Shown here piece by piece: positions 14,662-23,673 of a stretch of DNA of 64,000 nucleotides (position 1 is its first letter; every line of letters begins with the position of its first letter). The DNA lies in the NCBI GenBank assembly GCA_910589375.1, contig CAJUTK010000004.1:62001-126000 (forward strand), in the 5' to 3' direction. Below the pieces are notes generated by a model. It was not told the DNA's origin and searched no databases. It saw only the letters and a list, made by a program, of their open reading frames with translations. Both the position numbers and the translations under genes were made by a program. This DNA is from an uncultured Bacilli bacterium (GTDB lineage Bacteria > Bacillota_I > Bacilli_A > RF39 > UBA660).

Positions 14662-15885
14662 ATGGAAGATATCGAAATACTCTATAGAGAAGTATTAGAA
14701 AAATATCCTTGTATTACATATGAGGATAGTCGTGGAAATCCATTAAACTATCATTTAGCGAACGCTATTATTGCCTACTATACATTTTATTATGGAATTG
14801 AACGTAAAGAACAGTCTTTTAAGTTTTATCCTATTACAGTGACAGAAGAAGAGACGGAAAGAATATATAAACAGGATATAAGAGATATAGTATTAGAATC
14901 TGTTCGCAGTAAACAACCTATTGATATATTAATGACAAATAAAATACAAGAATATAGAAGAAAGATAGAAGAAAATAAAAAGTATGCTTTAGATACACCT
15001 ATGGAACCATTTTATGGAAGCCCAAATTTTATGTTTGAAAGAGGTACTTATATCCTAAATTGTATGAGTAAATTGCCAGTAGAAATTCCTAATTTGGAAA
15101 GTATTCATCAGAGATTACAAGATTTTATGGAAAAATATGGAAATATAAAAGTAAAATTTAAAGGAAACGTATATCCATTTTATACAGAAGAATTTAAAAG
15201 AGATTATGATGAATTTGAAAAGGCCTACTGCCTTTTATTACAAACAGAAAAAGCTTTTTCAAAAGTAGCAGAGACGATATGGAAAGGTACACTCACAGAT
15301 CCTAGTAAGCACGATGATAGAAATTTCGCATATCTTATTCATACTTTTAAAACAGGTGGAATGATTTCTTTAGAAAACATAGGAAAAGTCTGTTGTTCTC
15401 TAGCAACTTCTAATCTTTTAACTCCTCCTTTTGGAAATGCAGGAATCATTTGCGATTTTGATAGCGAAGCAGTAGAAGCAATCTGCTCAAAAGATGCTGG
15501 AAGTTGGATGATTACTAAAAGAAGTTTTATAGATAGAATATTTCCAATTAATTGGCAACTTACAAATCCAGAGGGGGTGGGAGTTTGGTTTGAATGTCCA
15601 CAAATATCTAAGTTACTTTTACCATCTGAAGTGGAGAAGGATGCTATTGAGCGTAATATAAAATATAACGGTGAAATATTAAATTATTCCAAAACAACTT
15701 GTTATTCTGAGATTTTTTTAAATGATAAGGTGAAGGCAATAGGGGTTTTTTATACCGATAATTGTCAAGATACAGTTGCTATTCAAGCTTACGCAGAAAA
15801 ATATCATCTCCCATTAGTTCATTTATCTTTACAAAAATTAAGAGAAAATGCAGGATTAGCCATATCTTCAGAATCAAAATTGTAA
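14662..15885 (+). CDS. Unknown 407-residue protein
   Basis: No family could be named. The protein is soluble-looking, with a helical N-terminal half and a C-terminal half containing GNAGIICDFDSEAVEAICSK, GVGVWFECPQ and YSEIFLNDKVKAIGVFY followed by AIQAYAEKYHLPLVHL. The closing pattern, YxEI strand then a helix and xxLPLVxL strand, resembles C termini of some mono-ADP-ribosyltransferase-like and polyvalent proteins, but this is a weak impression. AGGAGG precedes the ATG at 14662. The gene diverges from the 320-residue unknown and ends about 30 bases before the rplU promoter. Confidence 0.6.
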   Translation: MEDIEILYREVLEKYPCITYEDSRGNPLNYHLANAIIAYYTFYYGIERKEQSFKFYPITVTEEETERIYKQDIRDIVLESVRSKQPIDILMTNKIQEYRRKIEENKKYALDTPMEPFYGSPNFMFERGTYILNCMSKLPVEIPNLESIHQRLQDFMEKYGNIKVKFKGNVYPFYTEEFKRDYDEFEKAYCLLLQTEKAFSKVAETIWKGTLTDPSKHDDRNFAYLIHTFKTGGMISLENIGKVCCSLATSNLLTPPFGNAGIICDFDSEAVEAICSKDAGSWMITKRSFIDRIFPINWQLTNPEGVGVWFECPQISKLLLPSEVEKDAIERNIKYNGEILNYSKTTCYSEIFLNDKVKAIGVFYTDNCQDTVAIQAYAEKYHLPLVHLSLQKLRENAGLAISSESKL

Positions 15886-15921
15886 TTTTTATTAAAAAAA
15901 CTATAAAAACTATTGATTTAA

Positions 15922-15950
15922 TTGACAAATAAAGGGTTATGTGCTACAAT
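15922..15950 (+). promoter_or_regulatory. Sigma-A promoter of the rplU operon
   Basis: TTGACA at 15922-15927, a 17-base spacer and TACAAT at 15945-15950 form a near-perfect vegetative promoter just ahead of the L21 leader. Confidence 0.88.
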
Positions 15951-15956
15951 TTAATA

Positions 15957-16047
15957 CTGTGTAGAGCCTCATTCTACAACCGCACGGATAGGTAGAGTAT
16001 GAGAAGAACCTTAATGGCGAGTCTGAGATTTAATAAAGGAGGATAAT
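15957..16047 (+). promoter_or_regulatory. Ribosomal protein L21 leader RNA
   Basis: The 5' untranslated region folds into TGTAGA-loop-TCTACA (15960-15978) followed by conserved-looking CCGCACGGATAGGTAGAG and a GAACC...GGCGAG segment before AGGAGG. Firmicutes carry an L21 leader here that is thought to bind L21 and autoregulate rplU. Position and sequence style fit, but no covariance model was run. Confidence 0.75.
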
Positions 16048-16350
16048 ATGAAAGCAGTTATTGAAACTGGTGGAAAACAATATTATGTTGAAGAAGGTAC
16101 TGTTCTTTACATCGAAAAATTAGATGAAGAAGCAGGAAAAACTGTTACTTTTGATAAAGTTTTAATGGTAGATAACAAGGTAGGACAACCTTATTTAACA
16201 AATGCTGTTGTAACAGGTGAAATTGTAAAACATGGTAAAACTAAGAAGATTATTGTTTACAAATATAATCAAAAGAAGAACTACCGTAGAAAACAAGGAC
16301 ACCGTCAACCATATACAAAGGTAGAAATTAAAAGTATTAAAGTAAAATAG
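16048..16350 (+). CDS. rplU: Large-subunit ribosomal protein bL21
   Basis: The 100-residue product begins MKAVIETGGKQYYVEEG and contains GKTVTFDKVLMV and a basic C-terminal tail with KNYRRKQGHRQPYT, all typical of bL21, which binds 23S rRNA near domain II. AGGAGGATAAT gives a strong start. It is the first gene of a three-gene operon with prp and rpmA, the usual Firmicutes arrangement. Confidence 0.98.
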   Translation: MKAVIETGGKQYYVEEGTVLYIEKLDEEAGKTVTFDKVLMVDNKVGQPYLTNAVVTGEIVKHGKTKKIIVYKYNQKKNYRRKQGHRQPYTKVEIKSIKVK

Positions 16351-16351
16351 T

Positions 16352-16657
16352 ATGATTACAATTACAGTAAAACAAAAAGAAGAAAAAAATCATTATATCA
16401 AGGTAGAAGGACATGCAGGATATGCCGATGATGGATTCGATATTGTCTGTGCATCTGTATCTTGTATCTGTATTACGAGCATAAATGCTTTAATTAGTAT
16501 TGATGAGGAATGCATTGTATATACAGAAGATGATGGCTTTCTAGAAGTAGGAATCATGAAGCATGATAGAGTAATTGATATATTAGTAGACAATATGTTA
16601 AATTTACTTGAAAGTCTTGCAAATGATTACCCAGAATATATAAAAATATTAAGATAG
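16352..16657 (+). CDS. prp: Ribosomal-processing cysteine protease Prp (YsxB family)
   Basis: Prp removes the N-terminal extension of ribosomal protein L27 in Firmicutes. The catalytic pair is visible as GHAGYADDGFDIVCASVS: His in GHA and Cys twelve residues later. The rest matches the YsxB family, 101 residues in all. It lies one base after rplU and just before rpmA, whose product carries a Prp-type leader, so the enzyme and its substrate are co-expressed. Confidence 0.95.
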   Translation: MITITVKQKEEKNHYIKVEGHAGYADDGFDIVCASVSCICITSINALISIDEECIVYTEDDGFLEVGIMKHDRVIDILVDNMLNLLESLANDYPEYIKILR

Positions 16658-16670
16658 GGAGGTGCCATCT

Positions 16671-16958
16671 ATGAAATTGATGACATTAAATATCCAATTA
16701 TTTGCCCATAAAAAAGGTCAAGGTTCAACAAAGAACGGTAGAGATTCTATTTCTAAGAGATTAGGTGCAAAAGCAGCTGATGGAGAATATGTATCAGGTG
16801 GATCAATTCTTTATCGTCAAAGAGGAACTAAAATTTATCCAGGTACTAATGTAGGTATTGGATCTGATGATACTGTTTATGCTAAGATTAGTGGATATGT
16901 AAAATTTGAACGTGTAGGAAAAGATAAAAAACAAGTTAGTGTTTATCCAGAAATGTAA
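16671..16958 (+). CDS. rpmA: Large-subunit ribosomal protein bL27 with cleavable leader
   Basis: After a short leader (MKLMTLNIQLF) the mature protein begins AHKKGQGSTKNGRDS, the family N terminus that reaches toward the peptidyl-transferase centre. The leader ending in F before AHKKG matches the Prp cleavage consensus of Firmicutes. A GTG at 16662 is in frame but lies within the GGGAGGTG ribosome site, so ATG 16671 is used (95 aa). A UUCG-loop terminator follows immediately. Confidence 0.97.
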   Translation: MKLMTLNIQLFAHKKGQGSTKNGRDSISKRLGAKAADGEYVSGGSILYRQRGTKIYPGTNVGIGSDDTVYAKISGYVKFERVGKDKKQVSVYPEM

Positions 16959-16980
16959 TAGGCTTCGGCCTATTTTTTTG
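16957..16980 (+). terminator. UUCG tetraloop terminator after rpmA
   Basis: AATAGGC, TTCG, GCCTATT then T7 is a seven-pair stem with a stable tetraloop starting at the stop codon. Confidence 0.92.
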
Positions 16981-17036
16981 TGGCTATCTATTTTGGAATT
17001 TTTATGATATGATAAATTTATAGTAAAGGTGAATAA

Positions 17037-18728
17037 ATGATGGTAGAAGAAGAAAAGAATGAACCATTAGTAGAAAGTGAAAAGGATGAATCTACTGTGG
17101 AAATAGAAAATTTAGAAAAAATAAAAGAAACGGAGAAACTAAAAGAAGACGTTGAGAAAAAAGATCAACCAGTAGAAGATAAGAAAAAAGAAAATCCTAA
17201 AAACAAGAAAAAAATAATTATTGCACTATCTTGTGTATTTTCTTTAATATTAGTAACAGTTATTATTTTCTTAGTAATGGGAAGTGGAAAAAGAGAAAAA
17301 CCAGTAGAAGAAGAAACGGATAAGTTGCCATTACCAGAACTTGCAGATGGCGCTAGAGGAGAACTAGGAATTGATAAAAATATCAATGAAGAAGTAATTG
17401 ATCAATACTTGAATCGTAGTGATTCTGTATACCGTGATATGCGTATGTTAGAAGATCCAGGAGATTATGAATCTATTGGTGGAGATTCTATGTTATCAGG
17501 CTATATTAAGGGATTTGAGATTATTCCTTTACCATATATTATGGAAGTGTCAGGACTTCCTGAAAGTGTAGGGAATACTTATCAGGGAAGAACCTTATTT
17601 AGTGTTACTGATGATGGAAAATACATTGCTAATTATGAGGAATCTATGAGTATTATAGAAAAATATTTTCCAAAAGATAAATATATCTTCCTAATGTGTG
17701 GAGGAGGAGGGTATGCTGGTATGATGAAAAACTTCTTAGTTTCATTAGGCTGGGATACTACAAAAATCTATGTTATAGGAGGATATTGGTTTTATAAAGG
17801 AGAAAATAACGTAGAAGTAAAAAAAGTAGTTGATGGTAAAACTAGCTATGACTTTGAAAATGTTCCTTATATTAAGATTGATTTTGCTAAATTAACAAAA
17901 GCAAATATAGAATTAAAAACATCCCATGTAAATGTTGAGAAAGTAAATCTAAGTCCTCAAAAATTATCTTTAGTAGTAGGAGAAAAATATAATTTAACTG
18001 CTACCATATTACCAACTAATGCAACAGAAAAAAGAGTAATTTGGAAGACTAGTGATGAAAGTATTGTAACGGTAGATAGTGGATCTTTAGTGGCCCAAAA
18101 AGAAGGAACTGTTTCTATTACCGTTAAAACATTAGATGGGGAATTTGTGGCAACTACAGAAGTAACGGTAACAAAAAAACCAGTAGTAAACTATCTTACG
18201 TTAAGTGATATATCTGAAGAATTAAAACAATATAATGATATAGAAAAGAGAATAAAACAGGATTGGGAAGAACATGACAAGTTAGTACTTGATGAAGATA
18301 AAAAAATAAAGGAAGAATGCTGGGATGAAGAAGGTGTACAAACTGAAGAATGCCAAAAAATAGATGAGAAGTATTGGGATATGGAAGAACAAAATCGTAC
18401 ATTGCAAAGAAATGTTATCGATAATTTAATGAATAATAAGAAAACATTTATTGTATTGTTTGAAGAACCTGCTTGTTATGAAAGGGACTTTTCTCCTTCT
18501 ATTTCAACACAAAAAATATTAAAAAATAATAAAATTTCTCATTTTGTTGTCGATCCATCGCTTGATAGTGAATTTGAACAATCAAAGCTATATTTTAAAA
18601 ATCATTCTGAGGCTTTTATGGTTATTGTGAAAGATGGAAAAATATATGCTTATGCAAAAGATGATGCTACTTTTAAGAAAGATGCAGATTTAAAAAAATG
18701 GATAGGGAAATATATAGAGATAAAATAA
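17037..18728 (+). CDS. Membrane-anchored rhodanese / Ig-like / thioredoxin-like modular protein
   Basis: An acidic-basic cytoplasmic N terminus is followed by one membrane helix (about residues 60-83). Outside, residues about 130-255 look like a rhodanese: the loop CGGGGYAG occupies the active-site Cys position and KIYVIGGYWFY follows. Next is a bacterial Ig-like (Big_2) domain, about 305-385 (VNLSPQKLSLVVGEKYNLTATILP...SDESIVTV). A helical linker then leads to a thioredoxin-like C terminus (KTFIVLFEEPACYE...). I infer a surface redox or sulfur-handling protein. AAAGGTGAATAA precedes the ATG at 17037; ATG 17040 is equally possible. It is monocistronic. Confidence 0.7.
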   Translation: MMVEEEKNEPLVESEKDESTVEIENLEKIKETEKLKEDVEKKDQPVEDKKKENPKNKKKIIIALSCVFSLILVTVIIFLVMGSGKREKPVEEETDKLPLPELADGARGELGIDKNINEEVIDQYLNRSDSVYRDMRMLEDPGDYESIGGDSMLSGYIKGFEIIPLPYIMEVSGLPESVGNTYQGRTLFSVTDDGKYIANYEESMSIIEKYFPKDKYIFLMCGGGGYAGMMKNFLVSLGWDTTKIYVIGGYWFYKGENNVEVKKVVDGKTSYDFENVPYIKIDFAKLTKANIELKTSHVNVEKVNLSPQKLSLVVGEKYNLTATILPTNATEKRVIWKTSDESIVTVDSGSLVAQKEGTVSITVKTLDGEFVATTEVTVTKKPVVNYLTLSDISEELKQYNDIEKRIKQDWEEHDKLVLDEDKKIKEECWDEEGVQTEECQKIDEKYWDMEEQNRTLQRNVIDNLMNNKKTFIVLFEEPACYERDFSPSISTQKILKNNKISHFVVDPSLDSEFEQSKLYFKNHSEAFMVIVKDGKIYAYAKDDATFKKDADLKKWIGKYIEIK

Positions 18729-18753
18729 AAAAGGAATTAATTTTCCTTTTTTT
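18727..18753. terminator. Bidirectional terminator
   Basis: AAAAAGGAA, loop TTAATT, TTCCTTTTT lies between the facing 3' ends of the modular surface gene and the 912-residue unknown. Confidence 0.75.
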
Positions 18754-21475
18754 GCATGGATAAAACCAATTGTTTAACACCTTTTGTAGCGATTGCTTCT
18801 TTCACAAGAGAAATTGCCTCTTTCATTTCTTTTACTGCTCTTTCATCATAAGGAAGACATTTGCTATCGATTAGATGTTGATTAGTTACTACTACATACC
18901 AATCTTCTGTAAAGAAGACATATTCTATTCCATGAGGTTGTACTCTTTTAAACTCTTTTCTTTCTTCTTCAGAGGCCAATTCATAATTGATTCCATTAAT
19001 AATATTTAACGCTTTTTGTTGTTTTAAGTAATCTTCTTCATTCTTAAAATCGCAAGCTTGTACATTTATTCTTGGATCTTGATAATGTATTTTGCTTTTT
19101 CCATATACTAATGAAGCTAGAAAACATTTTGGTTCTTGATGAACAATATTTAGTTGTTTGTGGTATTCATCAGTTTCCCTGTAGAGTGGATCTTTTTTTT
19201 CTAAGATAGTTGGAGTAGGAATATCAGATGGCCACTGGGTACTTTCAGGTTTGTTATAAGAACTCCTTCCAATGGTAGCTACCTTAATCCATTCTTTTTC
19301 TTCCTCTTCTTTACTACGCCCAACAATCGCTTCAACACCTTTCATAAAGGCATCTTGGATTGCTTCGATGCTTTGATTAAATAAATTACATTCAGAAAAG
19401 TGTTGAGACTTAGCGATTAGTTCAATACTATTTGCAATCAATAATTCTCCATTTCTTTTTAATGGACTAAAAGCGGCTGGATTCCCATCAGGATCATAAA
19501 TGATTAGAATTCTTCCACTCTCACAAAGCAATGCGTGTAAAAGGTGATTATGAGCGATATCTAAAACTCGAATACAGCAACTTGCACGATATCCTAAAAC
19601 AAAACCTATGACATCGTGTAACTTCATAGTTTCAAAACGGTATCCATTTTTTAATCTTCCTTCCACATAAGGAATAGAAGAAGTTGTTCTTTTTAATTGT
19701 TGTTCAAATATTTTAATAGATTCTGCATATATTTCATTATTTGAGTGTTTTGTTTTATTACCAATACCGATTTCTCCAATGACGTTTTCTAAAGAGTGAC
19801 AATTAGGCGGAATTGGGTAATTGACTGTATTTAATTTTTCTTTTAAAATAATTTCCACTTTTGGGAATGTAAGATGATCATGGCATAATTCTTTTAATTC
19901 ATCAAATTGGTTAAAAAGATAGTACCAACTTTTAGCCATATTAGACGTATCAAAAAGATGATTTATTTGTCCACTTTGAAATAGAAAAATGGAAAATCCT
20001 GGATGTGGAATAGGTTCATACTTTTTCCCATTTTGCTTTAATTCAGTGTCTTTTACAATTAACTTGCTGACATTATCTAAAAAATGCTTTGTAACTTTTC
20101 CGTAGGTTCCTTCTAACATAGCAACAGCTCTTTCTAAACCAACAGCACAATATAATTTAATGGCTTTTGAATAAATATCGGATATTTCATCTTGTGTTTC
20201 ATCTTTTAGATAACTTACTAATTTATTAATGTGTTTTACATTTAATCTTAGTATTTGAATAGGAGAGATTCCATTTAGGTAATCCATATATCTAGAAGAT
20301 AATCCGTATCTTACAAAGAACATACTCTTTAAATCAGTAGGCCTAAAAAATAGGGAAACAGCAGTTGGTTTATCAATGTTTAAAAGAGAATTCTTTAATA
20401 GAGGAAAAATTTCTTTCTTTTCTGCATCTGTATAATGTTCTTGAAATAGTTTATCAAACATATAGGAAATGAATTCATCACATTTTTCTCCACTAGTCAT
20501 AATCTTTACAATAGTTTGAAAAATAGAAAAATAGTTATCGCTTTCTAACCATTCAAAGTCCAAGTATTTTGGAGATAGTATACTACCATCTTGAATAGCA
20601 TTTCCAATAAATTCTACCAAAGCTTCGCTTAATCTTTCTTTGTCAACAACGTTTTCATTTGCATCCATTAATACTATAAACTCGCGTATTGTAAGGGAAT
20701 ATAGGGAGGAATTTATTTCAAATTTTTTATTTTCTTTACCTAAAAAATAAACTTTACTTCTTAATAAATGTCCAAGAGATCTTTTGTCATTGGTATCGTA
20801 AAAATGGTTAAACATCTTCGTCTCTGTAAATACTTGTAGAAAATCTGGTGGGAGTAAAAGTGTAGATTCGTAATTATTTAAAAACTTGCAGAAGCTAACT
20901 TTTTCTTTTGGTGTAGCCATGTGGTAAAGAGGTCCAGTAACAGTAGCTTGGAAAAATGCTGGAATATTTATACCATTAATAGTTTTTGATGGTACTTTTT
21001 TTGAGAATAGGATAATCATTTGATAATAGGTATTAAATGGAAGAGAGTCTAATATAAATTGACTTTTAATAGTTCTAAGAAAAAGTTCAAAGATACGCAT
21101 TTTCTCTTTAGAAAAATAAAATTTACCAGCTTTTTTCTTTTTCTCTAATTCTGTTGAGTGATAGAATTTATTTCCTTGAATGGTTTCTAAAAGCACTTCG
21201 TCACTAATATTTCCAATTCCTAATAATCTTTTTTGACAACCAGAGTCTTGCCAGATTCTTTCTTGAATAGCGCTTCCTACATAGCGAAATACCATAGGCA
21301 TAATGGTAGTATCTTTATTATAAATAGCGTTTCTTAATATTTTTTCATCAGAAAATATTTCATCTCTTTCTTCTTCTGTAGTATCTTTAAAAATGGAATA
21401 TAGTTTTTTCCTTTCAAAATAGTAAGGTGCTTTTCTAAGTTTTTCCTTTATTCTTTCTATTTCTAGTGCTTCCAT
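18737..21475 (-). CDS. Unknown large protein with helical repeats (912 aa)
   Basis: No family could be named with confidence. The first 600 residues are helical and contain irregular repeats of the type IQERIWQDSGCQKRLLG and IFSDEKILRNAI, suggesting a HEAT-like solenoid. Around residues 640-720 a compact domain with GYRASCCIRV, then HALLCESGRILIIYDPDGNPAAFSPL and ELLIANSIELI, has the look of the Cys-Cys/GxxLxIxD domain found in PcfJ-like and related accessory proteins; this is inference. There is no signal peptide or membrane helix. AGGAGGTAATT precedes the ATG at 21475. It is monocistronic. Confidence 0.65.
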   Translation of the reverse strand: MEALEIERIKEKLRKAPYYFERKKLYSIFKDTTEEERDEIFSDEKILRNAIYNKDTTIMPMVFRYVGSAIQERIWQDSGCQKRLLGIGNISDEVLLETIQGNKFYHSTELEKKKKAGKFYFSKEKMRIFELFLRTIKSQFILDSLPFNTYYQMIILFSKKVPSKTINGINIPAFFQATVTGPLYHMATPKEKVSFCKFLNNYESTLLLPPDFLQVFTETKMFNHFYDTNDKRSLGHLLRSKVYFLGKENKKFEINSSLYSLTIREFIVLMDANENVVDKERLSEALVEFIGNAIQDGSILSPKYLDFEWLESDNYFSIFQTIVKIMTSGEKCDEFISYMFDKLFQEHYTDAEKKEIFPLLKNSLLNIDKPTAVSLFFRPTDLKSMFFVRYGLSSRYMDYLNGISPIQILRLNVKHINKLVSYLKDETQDEISDIYSKAIKLYCAVGLERAVAMLEGTYGKVTKHFLDNVSKLIVKDTELKQNGKKYEPIPHPGFSIFLFQSGQINHLFDTSNMAKSWYYLFNQFDELKELCHDHLTFPKVEIILKEKLNTVNYPIPPNCHSLENVIGEIGIGNKTKHSNNEIYAESIKIFEQQLKRTTSSIPYVEGRLKNGYRFETMKLHDVIGFVLGYRASCCIRVLDIAHNHLLHALLCESGRILIIYDPDGNPAAFSPLKRNGELLIANSIELIAKSQHFSECNLFNQSIEAIQDAFMKGVEAIVGRSKEEEEKEWIKVATIGRSSYNKPESTQWPSDIPTPTILEKKDPLYRETDEYHKQLNIVHQEPKCFLASLVYGKSKIHYQDPRINVQACDFKNEEDYLKQQKALNIINGINYELASEEERKEFKRVQPHGIEYVFFTEDWYVVVTNQHLIDSKCLPYDERAVKEMKEAISLVKEAIATKGVKQLVLSMQKKEN

Positions 21476-21552
21476 AATTACCTCCTAAAACAGTATAATA
21501 TTATAGTAGAAAGTAAAAATAATTTCAATAGAAACTATAATTCCTTTCTCAA

Positions 21553-21583
21553 ATAAAAAAACTAGCGCTTGCTAGTCTTTTAT
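21553..21583. terminator. Hairpin terminator, minus-strand reading
   Basis: ACTAGC, GCTT, GCTAGT (21561-21576) is flanked by an A run on one side and T residues on the other, and follows the stop of the frameshifted gene on the minus strand. Confidence 0.7.
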
Positions 21584-22036
21584 TTTTGAACAGCTTTACT
21601 ATTTTGCTTTTCGTAGTTATCCATATATTCTTCTAATGTTATTCCATTTTCTTCTATTCCTTCTAAAACCGCTAGCACATATAGATATTTTATCATATCC
21701 TGTTTTTTGATAATCTAAAATCATATGATATTGCCAATCATCAGGAGTGAATTTCTCTAATGCTTTTGCAATTGTAAATGCTTTTCCACAATAAATTAAT
21801 GGACTTATAGAATCATAAAATCCATCACTTGTAGTATATGTTCTTCCACTTTCATCTGTAAGAATAGATTGGTCTCCAAAATAGAAGTGAATAACTCTTG
21901 GATCAATTTCCAAGCTTTTAGGATCTTTATTTTCTACAGCTTCCGTTCCACCAACTTTAGGAAGCCCGTCTTTTACATCTCCCCAAGTAAATACAGCAAA
22001 AGTTCTAATTTGTTTAGTAACTTTTATTTCTTCCAT
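21580..22036 (-). pseudogene. Frameshifted hypothetical gene (about 151 aa if repaired)
   Basis: The frame from ATG 22036 reads sensibly (KVTKQIRTFAVFTWGDV...FTPDDWQYHMILDYQK) but after a six-base homopolymer (T6 at 21713-21718 on the plus strand) turns into a Cys/Arg/Asn-rich tail ending near 21617. In the next frame the sequence continues as QDMIKYLYVLAVLEGIEENG and ITLEEYMDNYEKQNSKAVQK to a stop at 21580, just before a terminator. Removing one base of the A6 run restores a 151-residue protein. It may be a sequencing or assembly error, a fresh mutation, or a slippery site. Function is unknown. AAGGAGAT supports the start. Confidence 0.8.
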
Positions 22037-22167
22037 AAGACATCTCCTTTTCTTTTGAGTGTATATTCATATTCTAGCACACATTTTATAATTTTTTCAA
22101 ATTCATTGCTTGACTTTATAGTATAAATTGTTATATAATATAATAATTTTGTGTAGGAGGTTGAAAA

Positions 22168-22806
22168 ATGGAGAAAAAAATAGAATTAACAAATTCCGAT
22201 TTTTGCTATAGGACAGAGCATGGAGATATTTATCATGTGGGACATTCAAAAATTCATATATTTTCTACCTTAGAAGGTTTTATAACAGAAGAAACTTGTT
22301 TTAAACTTTCTAAAGTAGAAACGACGAGATTTTTATTGCCAAAACCATTTTATCAGAATGGAGAATATGTGGGTTGTAGTACAAAATGGAAAGAAAATGA
22401 TTGGATTCATGCATTTTATGCACAGGGAACAACTTTAAGACACAATTTAATGATTATGAAAGAGGAAATCTTACTGCTTTCAGAATTAGGGTATGATATA
22501 GGGGAAATGCCATTCTATTATTCTAATTATGATCAAGGAAGGTTGACTTTTGATGGCTCTTTTAAAATGAGTGAGAGCTCTTTGCCACAGAATGAGTTAG
22601 AGAGAAAAAATGATTATACTTATCAGGAATATCTAAAAGGCTTAGTATATAATGGAATGAGTGAGTTTGAGACAGATTCATATGCAGTTTCTAGGTATTT
22701 AACTTCTTCCCAAGAACAATTTGATAAGAAGTTAGAAAAAGTATTACAAGGAAGAAGACCAGCAGGAAATTTAATTAGAGATGATATTGAAAAAAGTAGA
22801 CATTAG
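22168..22806 (+). CDS. Hypothetical protein upstream of mutM (212 aa)
   Basis: I do not recognise a named family. The stretch TTRFLLPKPFYQNGEYVGCSTKW followed by a helical LMIMKEEILLLSELGYDIGEMP has the alternation of the N-lobe of kinase-like proteins, but no catalytic motif follows, so this is only an impression. No membrane segment is present. AGGAGG precedes the ATG, and TATAAT-like sequence lies at about 22134-22143. mutM begins 12 bases after the stop, so the two are probably one transcript. Confidence 0.65.
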   Translation: MEKKIELTNSDFCYRTEHGDIYHVGHSKIHIFSTLEGFITEETCFKLSKVETTRFLLPKPFYQNGEYVGCSTKWKENDWIHAFYAQGTTLRHNLMIMKEEILLLSELGYDIGEMPFYYSNYDQGRLTFDGSFKMSESSLPQNELERKNDYTYQEYLKGLVYNGMSEFETDSYAVSRYLTSSQEQFDKKLEKVLQGRRPAGNLIRDDIEKSRH

Positions 22807-22818
22807 TAGGAGTGAAAT

Positions 22819-23640
22819 ATGCCAGAGTTACCAGAAGTAGAAACGGTTAAAAGAACATTAGAAAGATATTTGTTAGGTAGAAAGATAGAAAATGTTCATG
22901 TGTATTATTCTAGAATATTAGCCAATATAACGGTAGAAGAATTAAAGAAAAAATTAATAAATCAAACTATTATAGGAATGAATAGAAGGGGAAAATGGCT
23001 AATTTTTGAAATGGATGATTATGATTTAGTAAGCCATTTGCGTATGGAAGGAAAATATTTTTTTAAAAATTCTGATGACGAGATAACTAGGCATGAGCAT
23101 GTGATATTTACATTAGATAATGGAAAAGAGCTACGTTATCAAGATACAAGAAAGTTTGGTAGAATGTACTTGTTTAAAAAGGATACTTTATATCAGGAAT
23201 TACCTCTTTCAGAAATAGGGAAAGAACCATGGGATAGTACTTTAACAGAGAAATATTTAAAAGAAAAGCTGAAGGATAAGAAGATTCCTATTAAGACTTC
23301 TTTATTAGATCAAACGATTATAGCAGGCATAGGGAATATATATGCAGATGAAATCTTATTCTTATCAGGAATACATCCGTTAAAAAGTTCTTCTAAATTA
23401 ACTAAGAAAAATCGTGAGGATATCATTCTATCTACTAGGAAGATATTAGGAGATGCGATAGAAATGGGTGGAACTACTATCAGAAGTTATGAGTCTGAGA
23501 AAGGAGTTCATGGAAGATTTCAACAAAATTTATTAATTCACACATTAACAAATTGCAGTAGATGTAATACTCTCGTTGAAAAGATTTTTGTAGGCGGGAG
23601 AGGTACCTATTTTTGTAAAAATTGTCAAAAACGTAGATAA
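22819..23640 (+). CDS. mutM: Formamidopyrimidine-DNA glycosylase MutM/Fpg
   Basis: MutM removes 8-oxoguanine and formamidopyrimidines and cuts the abasic site. The N terminus MPELPEVETVKR supplies catalytic Pro2 and Glu3. SHLRMEGKYF contains the conserved Lys. GIGNIYADEILF is the H2TH motif, and the C-terminal zinc finger is CSRCN...GRGTYFCKNCQ. At 273 residues it is the normal length. AGGAGTGAAAT precedes the ATG. It is the second gene after the 212-residue unknown and ends at a strong hairpin. Confidence 0.97.
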   Translation: MPELPEVETVKRTLERYLLGRKIENVHVYYSRILANITVEELKKKLINQTIIGMNRRGKWLIFEMDDYDLVSHLRMEGKYFFKNSDDEITRHEHVIFTLDNGKELRYQDTRKFGRMYLFKKDTLYQELPLSEIGKEPWDSTLTEKYLKEKLKDKKIPIKTSLLDQTIIAGIGNIYADEILFLSGIHPLKSSSKLTKKNREDIILSTRKILGDAIEMGGTTIRSYESEKGVHGRFQQNLLIHTLTNCSRCNTLVEKIFVGGRGTYFCKNCQKRR

Positions 23641-23673
23641 GAATATTTAGAGAAATTTAAATATTCTTATTTT
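23638..23673 (+). terminator. Terminator after mutM
   Basis: AAGAATATTT, loop, AAATATTCTT and T residues follow the TAA. Confidence 0.75.
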
